A DNA stretch of 50,149 bases from positions 1 to 50,149 of the forward strand of contig JAANAU010000027.1 of NCBI GenBank assembly GCA_011089965.1, read 5' to 3'. Each line of letters begins with the position of its first letter. The stretch's first letter is position 1. Of this stretch, positions 41,744 through 50,149 are shown one piece after another. The position numbers were made by a program, and so were the translations under genes. Source of the DNA: Magnetococcales bacterium (GTDB lineage: Bacteria; Pseudomonadota; Magnetococcia; Magnetococcales; Magnetaquicoccaceae). Under the pieces are notes generated by a model, which was given only the letters and a program-made list of their open reading frames with translations, had not been told where the DNA came from and ran no database searches.

Positions 41744-42739
41744 TTAACGCAAAGCGTGTTTTTTCATGCGATAAAGCAGGGTATCGCGGCTGATATCCAG
41801 CAGTCTGGCGGCATGAGTCCGATTGCCCTGGGTGCGATCCAATGCAGCCAGAATCATATCACGTTCCAGGGTATCGAGGCTGATACCGCCTGTGGGCAAG
41901 GCCAGAGCCGGCGTGTCGGCTGATCCAAGCGCGGACTGTTCCGGAAGTTTGTTGGGAACGGATGTGGGCTGACGGATCAAATGGCCCTGCACAAAAGAGG
42001 CCTCCAGAACCTGACCCGCATGAAAAATAACGGCACGCTCGCAGAGATTGCGCAACTCCCGGATATTGCCCGGCCAGGTATAGTGACGCATCAACTCCTG
42101 TGCTTCCCTGGAAAATTGCGGCGCGCGCACCCCATGACGTTGGGCAAAAGCATCTACAAAAGCGTGGGCCAACAACTCGACATCCTGGCCGCGCTCCCGC
42201 AAGGGGGGCAATACCAGAGGCACGACCTGCAAACGATAAAACAGATCCTGTCGAAAACGGTTGGCTGCCACCAAAGAGGCCAGATCACGATTGGTCGCAG
42301 CCACAACCCGGGCATCCACCCTGCGTGGCATTTCGCACCCGACTGGCTGACACTCCCCGTTCTCCAGAAAGCGTAAGATCTTGGCCTGAATGGCCATGGG
42401 CATATCGCCGATCTCATCCAGAAACAAAGTACCACCCTGAGCCGCCGCAATACGACCCATGCGGTCTGTGGCCGCTCCGGTAAACGCCCCTTTCAGATGA
42501 CCGAACAGTTCGCTCTCCACCAAGGATTCGGTCAAAGCCGCACAATTGACCGGCACAAACGGCCCTTTGGCACGCGGACTGGTATCGTGGATCACACGGG
42601 CCAGCAACTCCTTGCCTACACCCGATTCACCCTGAATCAGCACCGTGGCACCTGTGACCGCCACAAGGCGGGCAGCGCGCAGTACGGCCTGAAAGGGGGG
42701 CGATCTCCCCATCATCTCGTATTGCAGATCTGGTTTCAT
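41744..42739 (-). CDS. Sigma-54-dependent transcriptional activator
   Basis: A 331-residue enhancer-binding protein: AAA+ domain with Walker A GESGVGKE (37-44), the sigma-54-contacting GAFTGA loop (84-89), Walker [12 protein letters not shown] (102-112) and an arginine-finger region ([10 protein letters not shown]), then a Fis-type helix-turn-helix (from about 290, [20 protein letters not shown]). There is no N-terminal receiver, GAF or PAS domain, so control must come from another protein or from expression level. The start overlaps the TauE-like gene by four bases. Target promoters are unknown. Confidence 0.93.
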   Translation of the reverse strand: MKPDLQYEMMGRSPPFQAVLRAARLVAVTGATVLIQGESGVGKELLARVIHDTSPRAKGPFVPVNCAALTESLVESELFGHLKGAFTGAATDRMGRIAAAQGGTLFLDEIGDMPMAIQAKILRFLENGECQPVGCEMPRRVDARVVAATNRDLASLVAANRFRQDLFYRLQVVPLVLPPLRERGQDVELLAHAFVDAFAQRHGVRAPQFSREAQELMRHYTWPGNIRELRNLCERAVIFHAGQVLEASFVQGHLIRQPTSVPNKLPEQSALGSADTPALALPTGGISLDTLERDMILAALDRTQGNRTHAARLLDISRDTLLYRMKKHALR

Positions 42740-43476
42740 GGTGGAATCAGGCAGTTGACAAGGTGATTGACTTCGTGCAAGTGTGGATTATGCACGTCCC
42801 AACCCAGCAAAATCAAGTTGAAAATACCGATTCCCAACAGAATGATGGCAATGATGCGCCCCAGGCCCAAGAGTCCGCCCTTCCGCACCAGGGCATTGGT
42901 CAACCAACCTGCCGACAGCATGACCGGTAGCGTTCCCAACCCAAACAACAGCATGACCGCCGCACCGGACCATGCCGAACAAGAAGCACCACTCCAAAGC
43001 AAGGCACCATAGACCAATGAACAGGGAAACCAACCCCACACCACCCCGAACGCAAAAGCCTGCCCCACGGTACGCGGAGTCATGAAACGTCTGGCCAGAG
43101 GTTCCAAGGCATGCCAGAGATGATAACCCCACCGCTCCATGTGGCGCATTTCCGGAAACCGGCCAAGCAGAAACAGACCGTTACCCACCAGGATCAACCC
43201 GGCAAACCCTTGCAGCAGAAGATGGCCGTAATCAGGTGAAATCGTGACAAACAGAGTGCGTCCAAAGCTGGCCACCAGCCCACCGGCCACGGAATAACTC
43301 ACCAGACGCCCCAGATTGGCGGCCAGCAAAAAAGGCCAGATCTGACGCCCAGTGATACCCATACCCGAGGAAAGATGCAACGAGATGGCCCCGACAATGC
43401 CACCACACATCCCCAGACAGTGCAGGAGACTGGACAGAGCCAACAACAAAGGAATCAGCAGAGAAAACTGGTCCAC
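42736..43476 (-). CDS. Sulfite exporter TauE/SafE-like membrane protein (cytochrome biogenesis type)
   Basis: A 246-residue protein with about six helices. It begins [20 protein letters not shown] and has a second conserved part [19 protein letters not shown]. The HCLGMCGG and the later FPCSLVY are the signature of the DsbD/CcdA-like clade often found with cbb3 oxidase genes. It may move copper or reducing equivalents for oxidase assembly. It starts at GTG 43476 directly after the stop of a 42-residue peptide gene and overlaps the sigma-54 activator gene by four bases. Confidence 0.85.
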   Translation of the reverse strand: MDQFSLLIPLLLALSSLLHCLGMCGGIVGAISLHLSSGMGITGRQIWPFLLAANLGRLVSYSVAGGLVASFGRTLFVTISPDYGHLLLQGFAGLILVGNGLFLLGRFPEMRHMERWGYHLWHALEPLARRFMTPRTVGQAFAFGVVWGWFPCSLVYGALLWSGASCSAWSGAAVMLLFGLGTLPVMLSAGWLTNALVRKGGLLGLGRIIAIILLGIGIFNLILLGWDVHNPHLHEVNHLVNCLIPP

Positions 43477-43605
43477 TTAAGCGTGAGGATCCGAGCGGGA
43501 ATTTTTCTTGGGATCCTCCTTGGCCCGATTGCTCCACAGCCAATAGATCGCCAAGGCCGTCAAGGTGACATTGACCACAATACCCACCAGCCAAAACGTA
43601 CTCAT
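43477..43605 (-). CDS. 42-residue single-helix membrane peptide
   Basis: Begins MSTFWLVGIVVNVTLTALA, then IYWLWSNRAKEDPKKN and a basic-acidic end. One helix with an outward N-terminus is predicted. A GGAG site lies seven bases before the ATG at 43605, and the stop abuts the GTG of the TauE-like gene, so it is the first gene of that operon. It does not carry the CcoS motif GQFDDL, although position next to a TauE-like gene recalls ccoS. Function unknown. Confidence 0.65.
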   Translation of the reverse strand: MSTFWLVGIVVNVTLTALAIYWLWSNRAKEDPKKNSRSDPHA

Positions 43606-43890
43606 ACCCATCTCCGATGACCGATCTTTGCACCCAAACAGATCGATATTTTTTCATGAAGAGATCCGGCAGGGCAAGACAAAAAAACATCAACCTAAAC
43701 GCATATCGACTCATGAAAAAAAGAGATCAATAAAATAAATTACCGTTAATAAACCGCTTTGCAACCATTATATTTTTAAATTGCTCTTGCATGTCAATCT
43801 TCTGAACCGATATAAAAGCATCTGATGCAATGCAAATTTCATCCAATATACCCTCGAATCCTTGCCCATCAAGAGCGTCATCAAAACCTA
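43606..43890. promoter_or_regulatory. Divergent AT-rich region with candidate moxR promoter
   Basis: About 285 bases without a gene, separating two divergent operons. On the plus strand TTGCAT (43787-43792) and TATAAA (43811-43816) with an 18-base spacer form a sigma-70 candidate for the MoxR operon. No obvious promoter was assigned on the minus strand. Confidence 0.45.
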
Positions 43891-44862
43891 ATGTCCAATC
43901 CGGTTGCCATTCAACAACTGCAACAGGCCGTCAGCCGCAAGATTCTCGGTCAGGAGATGCTGATCAACCGGTTGTTGATCGCGCTGTTGGCCGACGGCCA
44001 CCTGCTGGTCGAAGGAGCGCCGGGACTGGCCAAAACCCGGGCGATCAAGACCTTGGCCAGACATATGGCAGGGTCGTTTCAACGGATCCAGTTCACGCCG
44101 GATCTTTTGCCTGCTGATCTCACCGGTACGGAGATCTTTCGTCCCCAGGATGGCACGTTCCGGTTTCAACCCGGCCCGCTCTTTCACAACCTGATTCTGG
44201 CTGACGAGATCAATCGCGCCCCGGCCAAGGTGCAATCAGCCCTGCTGGAGGCCATGGGAGAACGTCAGATCACGGTCGGGCCAACAACCTATCCTCTGCC
44301 TCCTCTGTTTCTGGTGATGGCCACTCAAAACCCCATCGAACAAGAAGGCACCCACCCTCTGCCAGAAGCCCAACTGGACCGCTTTCTGATGTTGACCCGC
44401 ATCGGCTACCCGACTGCCGAGGTGGAACGGGCTATTCTCCATCTGGTGCGCACAGAGGCCCGCGCCATAAGTCGGGATGAGTCGGACGATCCGGTCATTC
44501 CCATCACCACGGAAGCCATTCTGGCTGCCCGGCGCACCGTGCTTGAGTTGCACATGGCAACCGCCGTGGAAGAGTATCTGCTGCATCTGGTGCTGGCCAC
44601 CCGCACACCCGAACGCTACGATGGCCGACTGACCGGCATGATACAGTATGGCGCCAGTCCCAGAGCGACCATTGCCCTGGACCGCTGCGCACGCGCCCAT
44701 GCCTGGCTGGCAGGACGCGACTATGTCACACCGGATGATGTCCGCGCTTTGGCTCCCGATGTCCTGCGTCATCGTCTGTTGCTCACCTTTGAGGCCGAAG
44801 CGCGTGGCGAAACCCCGGACCGTTTCATCGCCCGACTGCTCCAAACCGTTCCTGTGCCATGA
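43891..44862 (+). CDS. MoxR-family AAA+ ATPase
   Basis: A 323-residue AAA+ chaperone-like ATPase: Walker A GAPGLAKT (42-49), Walker B LILADEIN (101-108), sensor 1 MATQNPIEQEGTHPLPEAQL and the C-terminal GASPRATIALDRCARAHAWL segment. MoxR ATPases act with DUF58 and von Willebrand factor A proteins to mature or activate protein complexes, often metal-containing enzymes or envelope systems. First gene of a run with four-base overlaps to the next two genes. Start ATG 43891 was chosen over 43825. Confidence 0.94.
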   Translation: MSNPVAIQQLQQAVSRKILGQEMLINRLLIALLADGHLLVEGAPGLAKTRAIKTLARHMAGSFQRIQFTPDLLPADLTGTEIFRPQDGTFRFQPGPLFHNLILADEINRAPAKVQSALLEAMGERQITVGPTTYPLPPLFLVMATQNPIEQEGTHPLPEAQLDRFLMLTRIGYPTAEVERAILHLVRTEARAISRDESDDPVIPITTEAILAARRTVLELHMATAVEEYLLHLVLATRTPERYDGRLTGMIQYGASPRATIALDRCARAHAWLAGRDYVTPDDVRALAPDVLRHRLLLTFEAEARGETPDRFIARLLQTVPVP

Positions 44863-45779
44863 CCCGCCCTGTAGACCTGCTCACCCTTGATGAACTGATC
44901 GCGTTGCGCCATACGGCCAAGGGGATGGATGTTCTGCCCCAGAGGGTCTACTCGTCATGGAGCGGTGATCAGCGTTCGCCATTCAAAGGACGAGGCATGG
45001 AATTCAGCGAAACCCGTGCCTATCAGGCCGGAGACGAAATTCGCCACATGGAGTGGCGTGTGATGGCCCGAACTGGCAAACCCCATGTCAAACTGTTCCG
45101 CGAAGAACGAGAACGGGCCGTATTGCTGTGGAGCGACTGCCGACGTCCGATGTTTCATGCCACGCGCGGTCGCCTCAAGGTGGCCCAGGCAGCCCGTGCA
45201 GCCACATTGGCAGCATGGAGCGCGGTTCAAAAGGGGAATCGACTGGGCGGATTGCTGTTTGCCGAACAAAACCATCGAGAATTGCGCCCAACCCTTGGTG
45301 ATCGCGCCGTACTGGAATGGATCCGCAGCCTGCTCCAATTTACGACGGATCACGCTGCCAAACCCATACCACAATCCACTCTGCAACAACCTCTGATGCG
45401 GCTGCGACGAGTGGCCCTGCCAGGCAGTGCAATATTTTTATTCAGTGATTTCCGTGGACTTGAGCCGGAGGATCATGCCCATTTGGCCCAATTGGCGCGG
45501 CATAACGATGTGACCCTGTTTTTTATTCACGATCCATTGGAACAGGAACTGCCCCCCTCTGGAGGACGCTATCCGGTCGCACTCCCCAACACCATGCGTC
45601 CGGCGCTGCTGCATGTAGACGATCCCAAGGTCAGACAGAGCCACGCTGCCCGCTTTGTCGCCCGTCAGGAAGGATTGCGCACCCTGTGTCGCACCATCGG
45701 TGCCCGCTTTCTCTCCTGTTCCACGGCAGAGGATGCACCGACTTTGTTGCTCCGGCATCTCAATGGCCATGTGTCATGA
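44859..45779 (+). CDS. DUF58 domain protein
   Basis: A 306-residue protein with the DUF58 signature GRGMEFSETRAYQAGDEIRH and a following EWRVMARTGKPHVKLFREER. A von Willebrand factor A-like region with AIFLFSDFRG follows. It overlaps moxR by four bases and the next gene by four bases. No membrane segment. The usual role is as scaffold or partner of the MoxR ATPase. Confidence 0.93.
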   Translation: MTRPVDLLTLDELIALRHTAKGMDVLPQRVYSSWSGDQRSPFKGRGMEFSETRAYQAGDEIRHMEWRVMARTGKPHVKLFREERERAVLLWSDCRRPMFHATRGRLKVAQAARAATLAAWSAVQKGNRLGGLLFAEQNHRELRPTLGDRAVLEWIRSLLQFTTDHAAKPIPQSTLQQPLMRLRRVALPGSAIFLFSDFRGLEPEDHAHLAQLARHNDVTLFFIHDPLEQELPPSGGRYPVALPNTMRPALLHVDDPKVRQSHAARFVARQEGLRTLCRTIGARFLSCSTAEDAPTLLLRHLNGHVS

Positions 45780-46279
45780 GTACCCAAGCCACCCCTCTGG
45801 CACTGCGCGACATCCATCTTCCGGATCCCATCTCCTGGTGGCCCCCGGCTTTGGGGTGGTGGCTTCTGCTCCTGTTGACCATACTCCTGACGCTCGGCTG
45901 GCTGTTCTGGCACCGTCAGGCCAAACGCTACCAACTGCGCCGGACCGCCCTGGCCGAACTCACCCGCATCGCCCAACAGCATGCCCAAAATCCCGATGAC
46001 CGCCTGTTGGCTGCGCAACTTTCAATGCTGTTGCGCCGCATCTGTCTGCAACACTACCCCAGAGATCAAGTGGCGGGCGTGAGCGGTACAGCCTGGCTCC
46101 AGTTTCTCGACCAGCCATTGCCAGACCGTCCCTTTTCCCAAGGGGAAGGCCAGGTTTTGATCCGCGCCCCTTTTGAACCCATGCCCAGGCTGCACCCAGA
46201 GGCTCTGTTGACCTTATGCCGACGCTGGATCCTGGCACTTCCCCCCCACATGCCAACAAAATCATGCAAACCCTTCTAA
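45776..46279 (+). CDS. DUF4381 domain membrane protein
   Basis: A 167-residue protein: a short start ([20 protein letters not shown], the DUF4381 hallmark), one helix ([18 protein letters not shown]) and a cytoplasmic helical domain. It is the third gene of the MoxR-DUF58-DUF4381 set. Such operons normally continue with one or two VWA-domain (BatA/BatB-like) genes; here a chemotaxis receptor follows instead. Confidence 0.88.
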   Translation: MSTQATPLALRDIHLPDPISWWPPALGWWLLLLLTILLTLGWLFWHRQAKRYQLRRTALAELTRIAQQHAQNPDDRLLAAQLSMLLRRICLQHYPRDQVAGVSGTAWLQFLDQPLPDRPFSQGEGQVLIRAPFEPMPRLHPEALLTLCRRWILALPPHMPTKSCKPF

Positions 46280-46302
46280 ACTTCTGGAGATGTATTGGAA
46301 AA

Positions 46303-47910
46303 ATGGAAAAAGTAAGCCTTAAAATCAAATTATTGGGTTCATTTTTACTGGTTGTCTGCCTGTTCGGAGCCGTGGTGGGCTATCAGATCCACACCATGTC
46401 CAGCCTGGCGCACAGCCAGGATCAGGGAGCAAAACGCTTCAAGGATGCCATCACCTTGCTGGAGATAGGGCAACGCGCTGCCGGGGTTTATGCCGTGGCA
46501 GCGGACTCGGCGATCAATCGCAATCTGGATGAGTCGCGGGAACTTCTGAAAAAAGCCACTGCCCAGGCCGAAAAAGATTTATCGGTGGTAAACGCCCTCA
46601 TGGATACAGAGACGGAACGCAGCCATGCGCAAAATCTGACCAATACATACCGAAAATATCTGACTACGATTGGCGGGGAGTATTTTTCCACCGTGACCGC
46701 TTTGATTCAAGGAGATGCGGGTGCCGCAGAGAAACTCAGCCGGGTGGACGGCGAGGTGGATGGACTGCGCAACCAAGCGCTGGAAATGCTGTCGCTCATC
46801 TCCAAATCTCTGATTGAAGAGGCTGAAGAGACGGATGCGGCATTTGATGCGACCCGCACCGAGGCGATCCAGCTATCCATCGGATCATTGCTGGCAGCGC
46901 TGCTGCTTGCCGTGATATTGGCCCTGACCATTACCCGCATGATCATGAAACAGGTCGGGGGCGAACCTGACGACATCGTCGCCCTGGCCTTTCGGGTAGC
47001 CAATGGGGATTTGACCATGACGTTCGACAACGACCGCAAGACCACGGGAATTGCTTTGGCCTTGCGAGAAATGGTCGGAAAACTCAAGGAGATCATTGCC
47101 GACGTGTCGATTGCAGTCCAGCAGATCAATATCAGCAGCAGCACTGTTTCGGATGCTGCACAGGAGCTTTCCCAGGGTACGACCGAACAGGCCGCCTCAG
47201 TGGAAACAACATCCACAACTCTGAATGCCATTTTCGGGAATTGTCAATTCAGCACAGACAGCACCAACACCACCCAGACCGTTGCCTTGAAAGCTTCCAG
47301 CGATGCGGCACGGGGTGGTGAAGCGGTCACCAAGGCCGTGACCGCCATGAAGGAAATCGCCTCCAAGATCGGCATCATTGAAGAAATCGCAAGACAGACC
47401 AATCTGTTGGCGCTGAATGCAGCCATTGAGGCGGCACGAGCCGGTGACCACGGCAAGGGATTCGCAGTGGTTGCTGCCGAGGTCAGAAAATTGGCAGAAC
47501 GAAGTCAAACCTCTGCGGCTGAGATCAGTCAACTGTCTGCATCCAGTGTGCAGATCTCCGAAGAGGCCGGGTCGATTATTGACAGACTGGTCCCGGACAT
47601 TCAGCTAACAACCAATCACATCCAAAAAATTGCCGAGTGTACCAGGCAGCAGAGGGACGGTATTTCTGATATCAGCCAGTCGATCCAACAACTGGAACAG
47701 GTGGTGCAGCAGACCGCAGGGGCTTCTGAAGAACTGGCCGCCACTGCCGAAGAGTTGAGCGCCCAGACCGACCTGGTGGCCCACTCCATCTCGTTCTTCA
47801 AAATCGCTTCGTCAAACAATCCTGCTTCATCAAAGAAAACTGTTCAACATCATGCGCTTGCAAAACAACCTCAGCATCAAATCCCCATGCTATTACCAGC
47901 TCCAGCGTAG
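46303..47910 (+). CDS. Methyl-accepting chemotaxis protein
   Basis: About 535 residues. Two membrane helices ([20 protein letters not shown] near 10-29 and [20 protein letters not shown] near 190-210) flank a periplasmic four-helix-type sensor. A HAMP segment ([20 protein letters not shown]) and a long signalling coiled coil follow with the conserved hairpin tip [20 protein letters not shown], then [16 protein letters not shown]. It couples to CheA and CheW. The C-terminal tail lacks the CheR-binding pentapeptide. Start ATG 46303 is preferred; ATG 46264 is possible and overlaps the previous gene. Ligand unknown. Confidence 0.93.
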   Translation: MEKVSLKIKLLGSFLLVVCLFGAVVGYQIHTMSSLAHSQDQGAKRFKDAITLLEIGQRAAGVYAVAADSAINRNLDESRELLKKATAQAEKDLSVVNALMDTETERSHAQNLTNTYRKYLTTIGGEYFSTVTALIQGDAGAAEKLSRVDGEVDGLRNQALEMLSLISKSLIEEAEETDAAFDATRTEAIQLSIGSLLAALLLAVILALTITRMIMKQVGGEPDDIVALAFRVANGDLTMTFDNDRKTTGIALALREMVGKLKEIIADVSIAVQQINISSSTVSDAAQELSQGTTEQAASVETTSTTLNAIFGNCQFSTDSTNTTQTVALKASSDAARGGEAVTKAVTAMKEIASKIGIIEEIARQTNLLALNAAIEAARAGDHGKGFAVVAAEVRKLAERSQTSAAEISQLSASSVQISEEAGSIIDRLVPDIQLTTNHIQKIAECTRQQRDGISDISQSIQQLEQVVQQTAGASEELAATAEELSAQTDLVAHSISFFKIASSNNPASSKKTVQHHALAKQPQHQIPMLLPAPA

Positions 47911-48014
47911 CATCCTCACGCCAACCGGATCCATCTGCCCATACCAGGGCCAAAGAGCGGAGTGGACGTCCACGCTGAGTCATCGTAGACTTGGGATGTC
48001 GGGCGAAACAATAA

Positions 48015-48038
48015 CTGGCTCTGCCGATGCAGAGCCAG
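48015..48038. terminator. Perfect hairpin after the chemotaxis receptor gene
   Basis: CTGGCTCTGC and GCAGAGCCAG form a perfect ten-base stem around a CGAT loop, about 100 bases after the chemoreceptor stop and 49 bases before the NUDIX gene. No T tract follows, so it may act as a Rho-independent barrier only weakly or as an mRNA end stabiliser. Confidence 0.5.
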
Positions 48039-48086
48039 CAATCCCTTGTGGCTCGACACCTACACATCCAAACCGGAGAACGCATT

Positions 48087-48737
48087 ATGACCGAATGGCT
48101 GCATGCCACGGATCGACAGGGCCGTTTCGTCAAAACCGAGGAACGGGTGGCCCTGCTGGCCGAAATCCGCGACCACTCCAGACGCCATGGGGATGCCCAT
48201 CTGGCGGTTCCGGTGGTCCATATCATTCTCTTGACCACATCAGGCATGATCCGTCTGGTGCAACGCGGCGACAAGCCGGAAAATCCCTTCATGTGGGACA
48301 AGGCCGTGGGTGGACATGTGGTATGCCCCCAGACCGAACTGACCCGCCAGGTGTTTGATGACAATGCCCGCAAGGAGATGCATGAAGAAATCGGCATCGA
48401 ACAGATCATCATTGCCAACGATGGTTTGGACTACCAGCGTCAATTGCACTCTGGACAATACGATCCCAATCAATGGGCCGTGATCCGTCCCATCGACTAT
48501 GACCCCTGGCAAGGATCATTGAGCCGGGTACGTCAGGGCGAACCCTGGCTGAAACGGCATAATGTCATGGTCTATGTTGGAGTATTTGATGGACCATTCC
48601 GTTTCCTGGATGGCGAGGCGTTGAACCACCGTCTCATTACCCGTGCGGAACTCATGGATGAGTTGCTTGCCAACCCGTGGAACTATGCCGACGGGGCGCG
48701 CATCTTCATGCAAAAATATTATCACCTGCTTCGTTAA
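48087..48737 (+). CDS. NUDIX hydrolase-like protein
   Basis: A 216-residue protein with a NUDIX fold: GGHVVCPQTELTRQVFDDNA, followed by RKEMHEEIGIEQ, which fits the catalytic GX5EX7REUXEEXGU box with Lys in place of the Arg before Glu and a longer insert after the glycine. The IDP isomerase-like feature MWDKAVGGHV also appears. It likely cleaves a nucleoside diphosphate linked to another moiety; substrate unknown. Start ATG 48087 has GGAG upstream, and the gene is followed closely by an unknown gene. Confidence 0.8.
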   Translation: MTEWLHATDRQGRFVKTEERVALLAEIRDHSRRHGDAHLAVPVVHIILLTTSGMIRLVQRGDKPENPFMWDKAVGGHVVCPQTELTRQVFDDNARKEMHEEIGIEQIIIANDGLDYQRQLHSGQYDPNQWAVIRPIDYDPWQGSLSRVRQGEPWLKRHNVMVYVGVFDGPFRFLDGEALNHRLITRAELMDELLANPWNYADGARIFMQKYYHLLR

Positions 48738-48761
48738 CCCCTTTCTTTGGATACCCCCCTT

Positions 48762-49244
48762 ATGGAGACCAACGCTCTCGCGCGCGCCATTGGCCAATGG
48801 TTTCAAAAACACAAGGATGAAAACCCCTTTGCCTTTGGTGAAATCCATCTGATCACCGAGGAAGAGGAGGCAGAGATCCTGCTGATCATCGGCAAACCCG
48901 AAGAGGAGTGCCGGGATCACACCACCTTTGCCCGGCAATGGGAAGGGACGCTCTACGATGCCCCGGTCACCTGGATCTGGCAACAATTGGCGGATGAGAA
49001 CGCTGATGAATGGTTGCGTATCATTTATGATCGCGAGGCGCGCGCCATGAAAGGCCAGATGCTCTCTGCCCTGCTGGAGTTGTTCCGCCTGATCGAAGGC
49101 AACGGATTTACCATGGATTGGGAAACAGACGAAACCGATGATGAACCTTGGCGGGTGCGACTCCACATCGATCCAACAGATGAAAAAATCACCTTTGAAA
49201 CAGACCGCTGGCAGGCTCTGCTGAACAAACACCGAACAGAATAA
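48762..49244 (+). CDS. Acidic protein of unknown function
   Basis: A 160-residue acidic, soluble protein (ALARAIGQWFQKHKDENPFA, ITEEEEAEILLIIGKPEEEC, MDWETDETDDEPWRVRLHID). No signal peptide or membrane segment. It starts 24 bases after the NUDIX gene, so the two are probably cotranscribed. I do not recognise a domain. Confidence 0.65.
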   Translation: METNALARAIGQWFQKHKDENPFAFGEIHLITEEEEAEILLIIGKPEEECRDHTTFARQWEGTLYDAPVTWIWQQLADENADEWLRIIYDREARAMKGQMLSALLELFRLIEGNGFTMDWETDETDDEPWRVRLHIDPTDEKITFETDRWQALLNKHRTE

Positions 49245-49396
49245 ATAAAGTTTTACATCACAAACAATTGTAAAATATTTGCAATAATAATTACTTATAT
49301 TATATTTTTCTTCATATATTTTACTTTTTCTCGTTGGTCATCTTGGTTATCAACAAAATCCTTCCCAATCAATAACCCAAAAAACACTCTCTCATA

Positions 49397-49440
49397 CAAA
49401 AGTGGCCCAGATAAATTTTCATTTATCTGGGCCACTTTTG
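49397..49440. terminator. Strong bidirectional terminator hairpin
   Basis: CAAAAGTGGCCCAGATAAA (49397-49415) pairs perfectly over 19 bases with TTTATCTGGGCCACTTTTG (49422-49440) around a six-base loop. A/T-rich ends and flanking runs let it act in both directions. It lies between the convergent unknown gene and the RTX-like gene. Confidence 0.85.
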
Positions 49441-49463
49441 TTACTCAAGATACTGCCAGCTCA

Positions 49464-50149
49464 CTACCACTCGATTTTATCAATGTTCTGGAACTGAATC
49501 GTATCACCTGTTGAGGTGAATGTGATCGTTCCAGATGCATTGTGCAGGTTATCCAACACACCATGTTGATTTGGATCAGTCACAGTGACGATCTCACTTT
49601 CAACCTGAGCAGTCCAACCGCCATCATAATGCCCAGTCAAGTTCATGGACTGATCCGTCATATTGATAATGTCGGTCCATTTACCCTGACCACCATCGAC
49701 AAAGGCACTCTGGGAAGTACCGAAGATGAAGAGGTCATTCCCAGCCTCACCATACATCTCATCCTCACCACCCATACCACGGAACGTATCATTTCCATTT
49801 CCGCCCCACAGGTGATCATCACCATCCGTGCCAACAATCTGATCATGACGTGCGGTGCCATACACCGTAATACCTTCATGATGCTCTGATGGTGGTTTGC
49901 ATGTAACCGACGGAGCCGTTGTCCCAGACGGAGGCTTAACCGTTGAAGACGGAGGCTTAACCGTTGAAGACGGCGGCTTAACCGTTGAAGACGGCGGCTT
50001 CGCAGTCGAGGACGGGGCCTGGGTCGTCGAGGACGGTGCTTCAGTCGTCGAGGACGGGGCCTGGGTCGTCGAAGACGGGGCCTGGGTCGTCGAAGACGGG
50101 GCCTGGGTCGTCGAAGACGGGGCCTGGGTCGTCGAAGACGGGGCCTGGG
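49464..50149 (-). CDS. C-terminal part of an RTX-like type I secreted protein (partial)
   Basis: The frame is open from the right window edge to 49464, so only the last about 227 codons are visible. From the edge come heptads TQAPSST and KPPSSTV (Pro/Ser/Thr-rich, mucin-like), then RTX nonapeptide-like repeats (GTDGDDHLWGGNGNDTF, GMGGEDEMYGEAGNDLF), which bind calcium outside the cell. The C-terminus (TGDTIQFQNIDKIEW) matches the hydrophobic secretion signal of type I substrates. A strong terminator follows. It is a plausible cargo for the tandem ABC exporter encoded 33 kb away, but no direct link is shown. Confidence 0.85.
   Translation of the reverse strand, partial: QAPSSTTQAPSSTTQAPSSTTQAPSSTTQAPSSTTEAPSSTTQAPSSTAKPPSSTVKPPSSTVKPPSSTVKPPSGTTAPSVTCKPPSEHHEGITVYGTARHDQIVGTDGDDHLWGGNGNDTFRGMGGEDEMYGEAGNDLFIFGTSQSAFVDGGQGKWTDIINMTDQSMNLTGHYDGGWTAQVESEIVTVTDPNQHGVLDNLHNASGTITFTSTGDTIQFQNIDKIEW
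49930..50149 (-). repeat. 21-bp tandem repeat coding for Pro/Ser/Thr heptads
   Basis: Ten complete 21-base units plus a partial one run in frame to the window edge. Three units code for KPPSSTV and the later ones for TQAPSST or TEAPSST; the last four complete units are identical (50056-50139). The repeat array continues beyond the window. Recombination between identical units should change copy number without a frameshift. Confidence 0.9.

Noticed and set aside
47798-48418. Minus-strand frame of 206 codons overlapping the chemoreceptor end and the NUDIX gene
   Set aside because: It has no recognisable domain or start signal and opposes two well supported genes.
49930-50149. Regular 21-base repeats that could suggest a CRISPR array
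   Set aside because: Units are contiguous without unique spacers, in frame within an RTX-like gene, and code for Pro/Ser/Thr heptads.

Overview
The window reads as a chromosomal segment of a Gram-negative, respiring proteobacterium. It encodes two haem-copper oxidases (cbb3 and aa3 type), an FNR-type regulator with the alphaproteobacterial cysteine layout, type I secretion components, and PilZ and methyl-accepting chemotaxis proteins. Gene style and content would fit a deep-branching alphaproteobacterial lineage such as the Magnetococcales, but no magnetosome gene, rRNA or tRNA is present, so this placement is a low-confidence inference.

Layout. 0-2 kb is a decayed accessory patch: a DUF4160/DUF2442/YgiT-type toxin-antitoxin-like cassette, a HicAB module whose hicA is frameshifted, and two integrase C-terminal remnants. 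2-7.6 kb is mostly housekeeping (thiamine-binding MTH1187 protein, oligoendopeptidase F, PilZ protein, SPOR protein, ArgS). 7.6-16.3 kb is a minus-strand type I secretion operon: HlyD adaptor, a 1302-residue tandem ABC exporter made of two fused half-transporters, a second HlyD adaptor, and a LuxR-HTH/cyclase-like/AAA regulator whose Walker A lysine is replaced by glutamate. Divergent from it is a Ser/Thr kinase fused to a formylglycine-generating-enzyme-like domain.

18.4-26 kb holds a candidate small-molecule or surface-modification cluster: a SerRS-like amino acid:[carrier protein] ligase, its carrier protein, a GNAT-like transferase, a GT-B-like protein, a secreted protein of unknown function, a ParB-like small protein and a glycosyltransferase-methyltransferase fusion. 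26-33 kb is the cbb3 oxidase region: ccoNOP on plus; ccoG, fixH, a small ccoQ-like gene and an unknown membrane protein on minus; and an FNR regulator convergent with ccoP. 33.3-34.2 kb holds a frameshifted Rpn-family nuclease gene. 34.5-39.9 kb is an aa3 oxidase operon (subunit III, SCO, subunit II, subunit I, a small membrane protein, CtaB) whose subunit I carries the A2-type YSHPAVY motif.

40-43.6 kb (minus) contains a two-gene DUF4365/unknown module that could be a defence-type pair, a sigma-54 activator, a TauE/SafE-like membrane protein and a 42-residue membrane peptide. 43.9-46.3 kb is a MoxR-DUF58-DUF4381 operon without its usual von Willebrand factor A partners, followed by a chemotaxis receptor, a NUDIX protein and an unknown protein. 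The right edge carries the C-terminal part of an RTX-like secreted protein with a Pro/Ser/Thr heptad-repeat region, a plausible client of a type I exporter.
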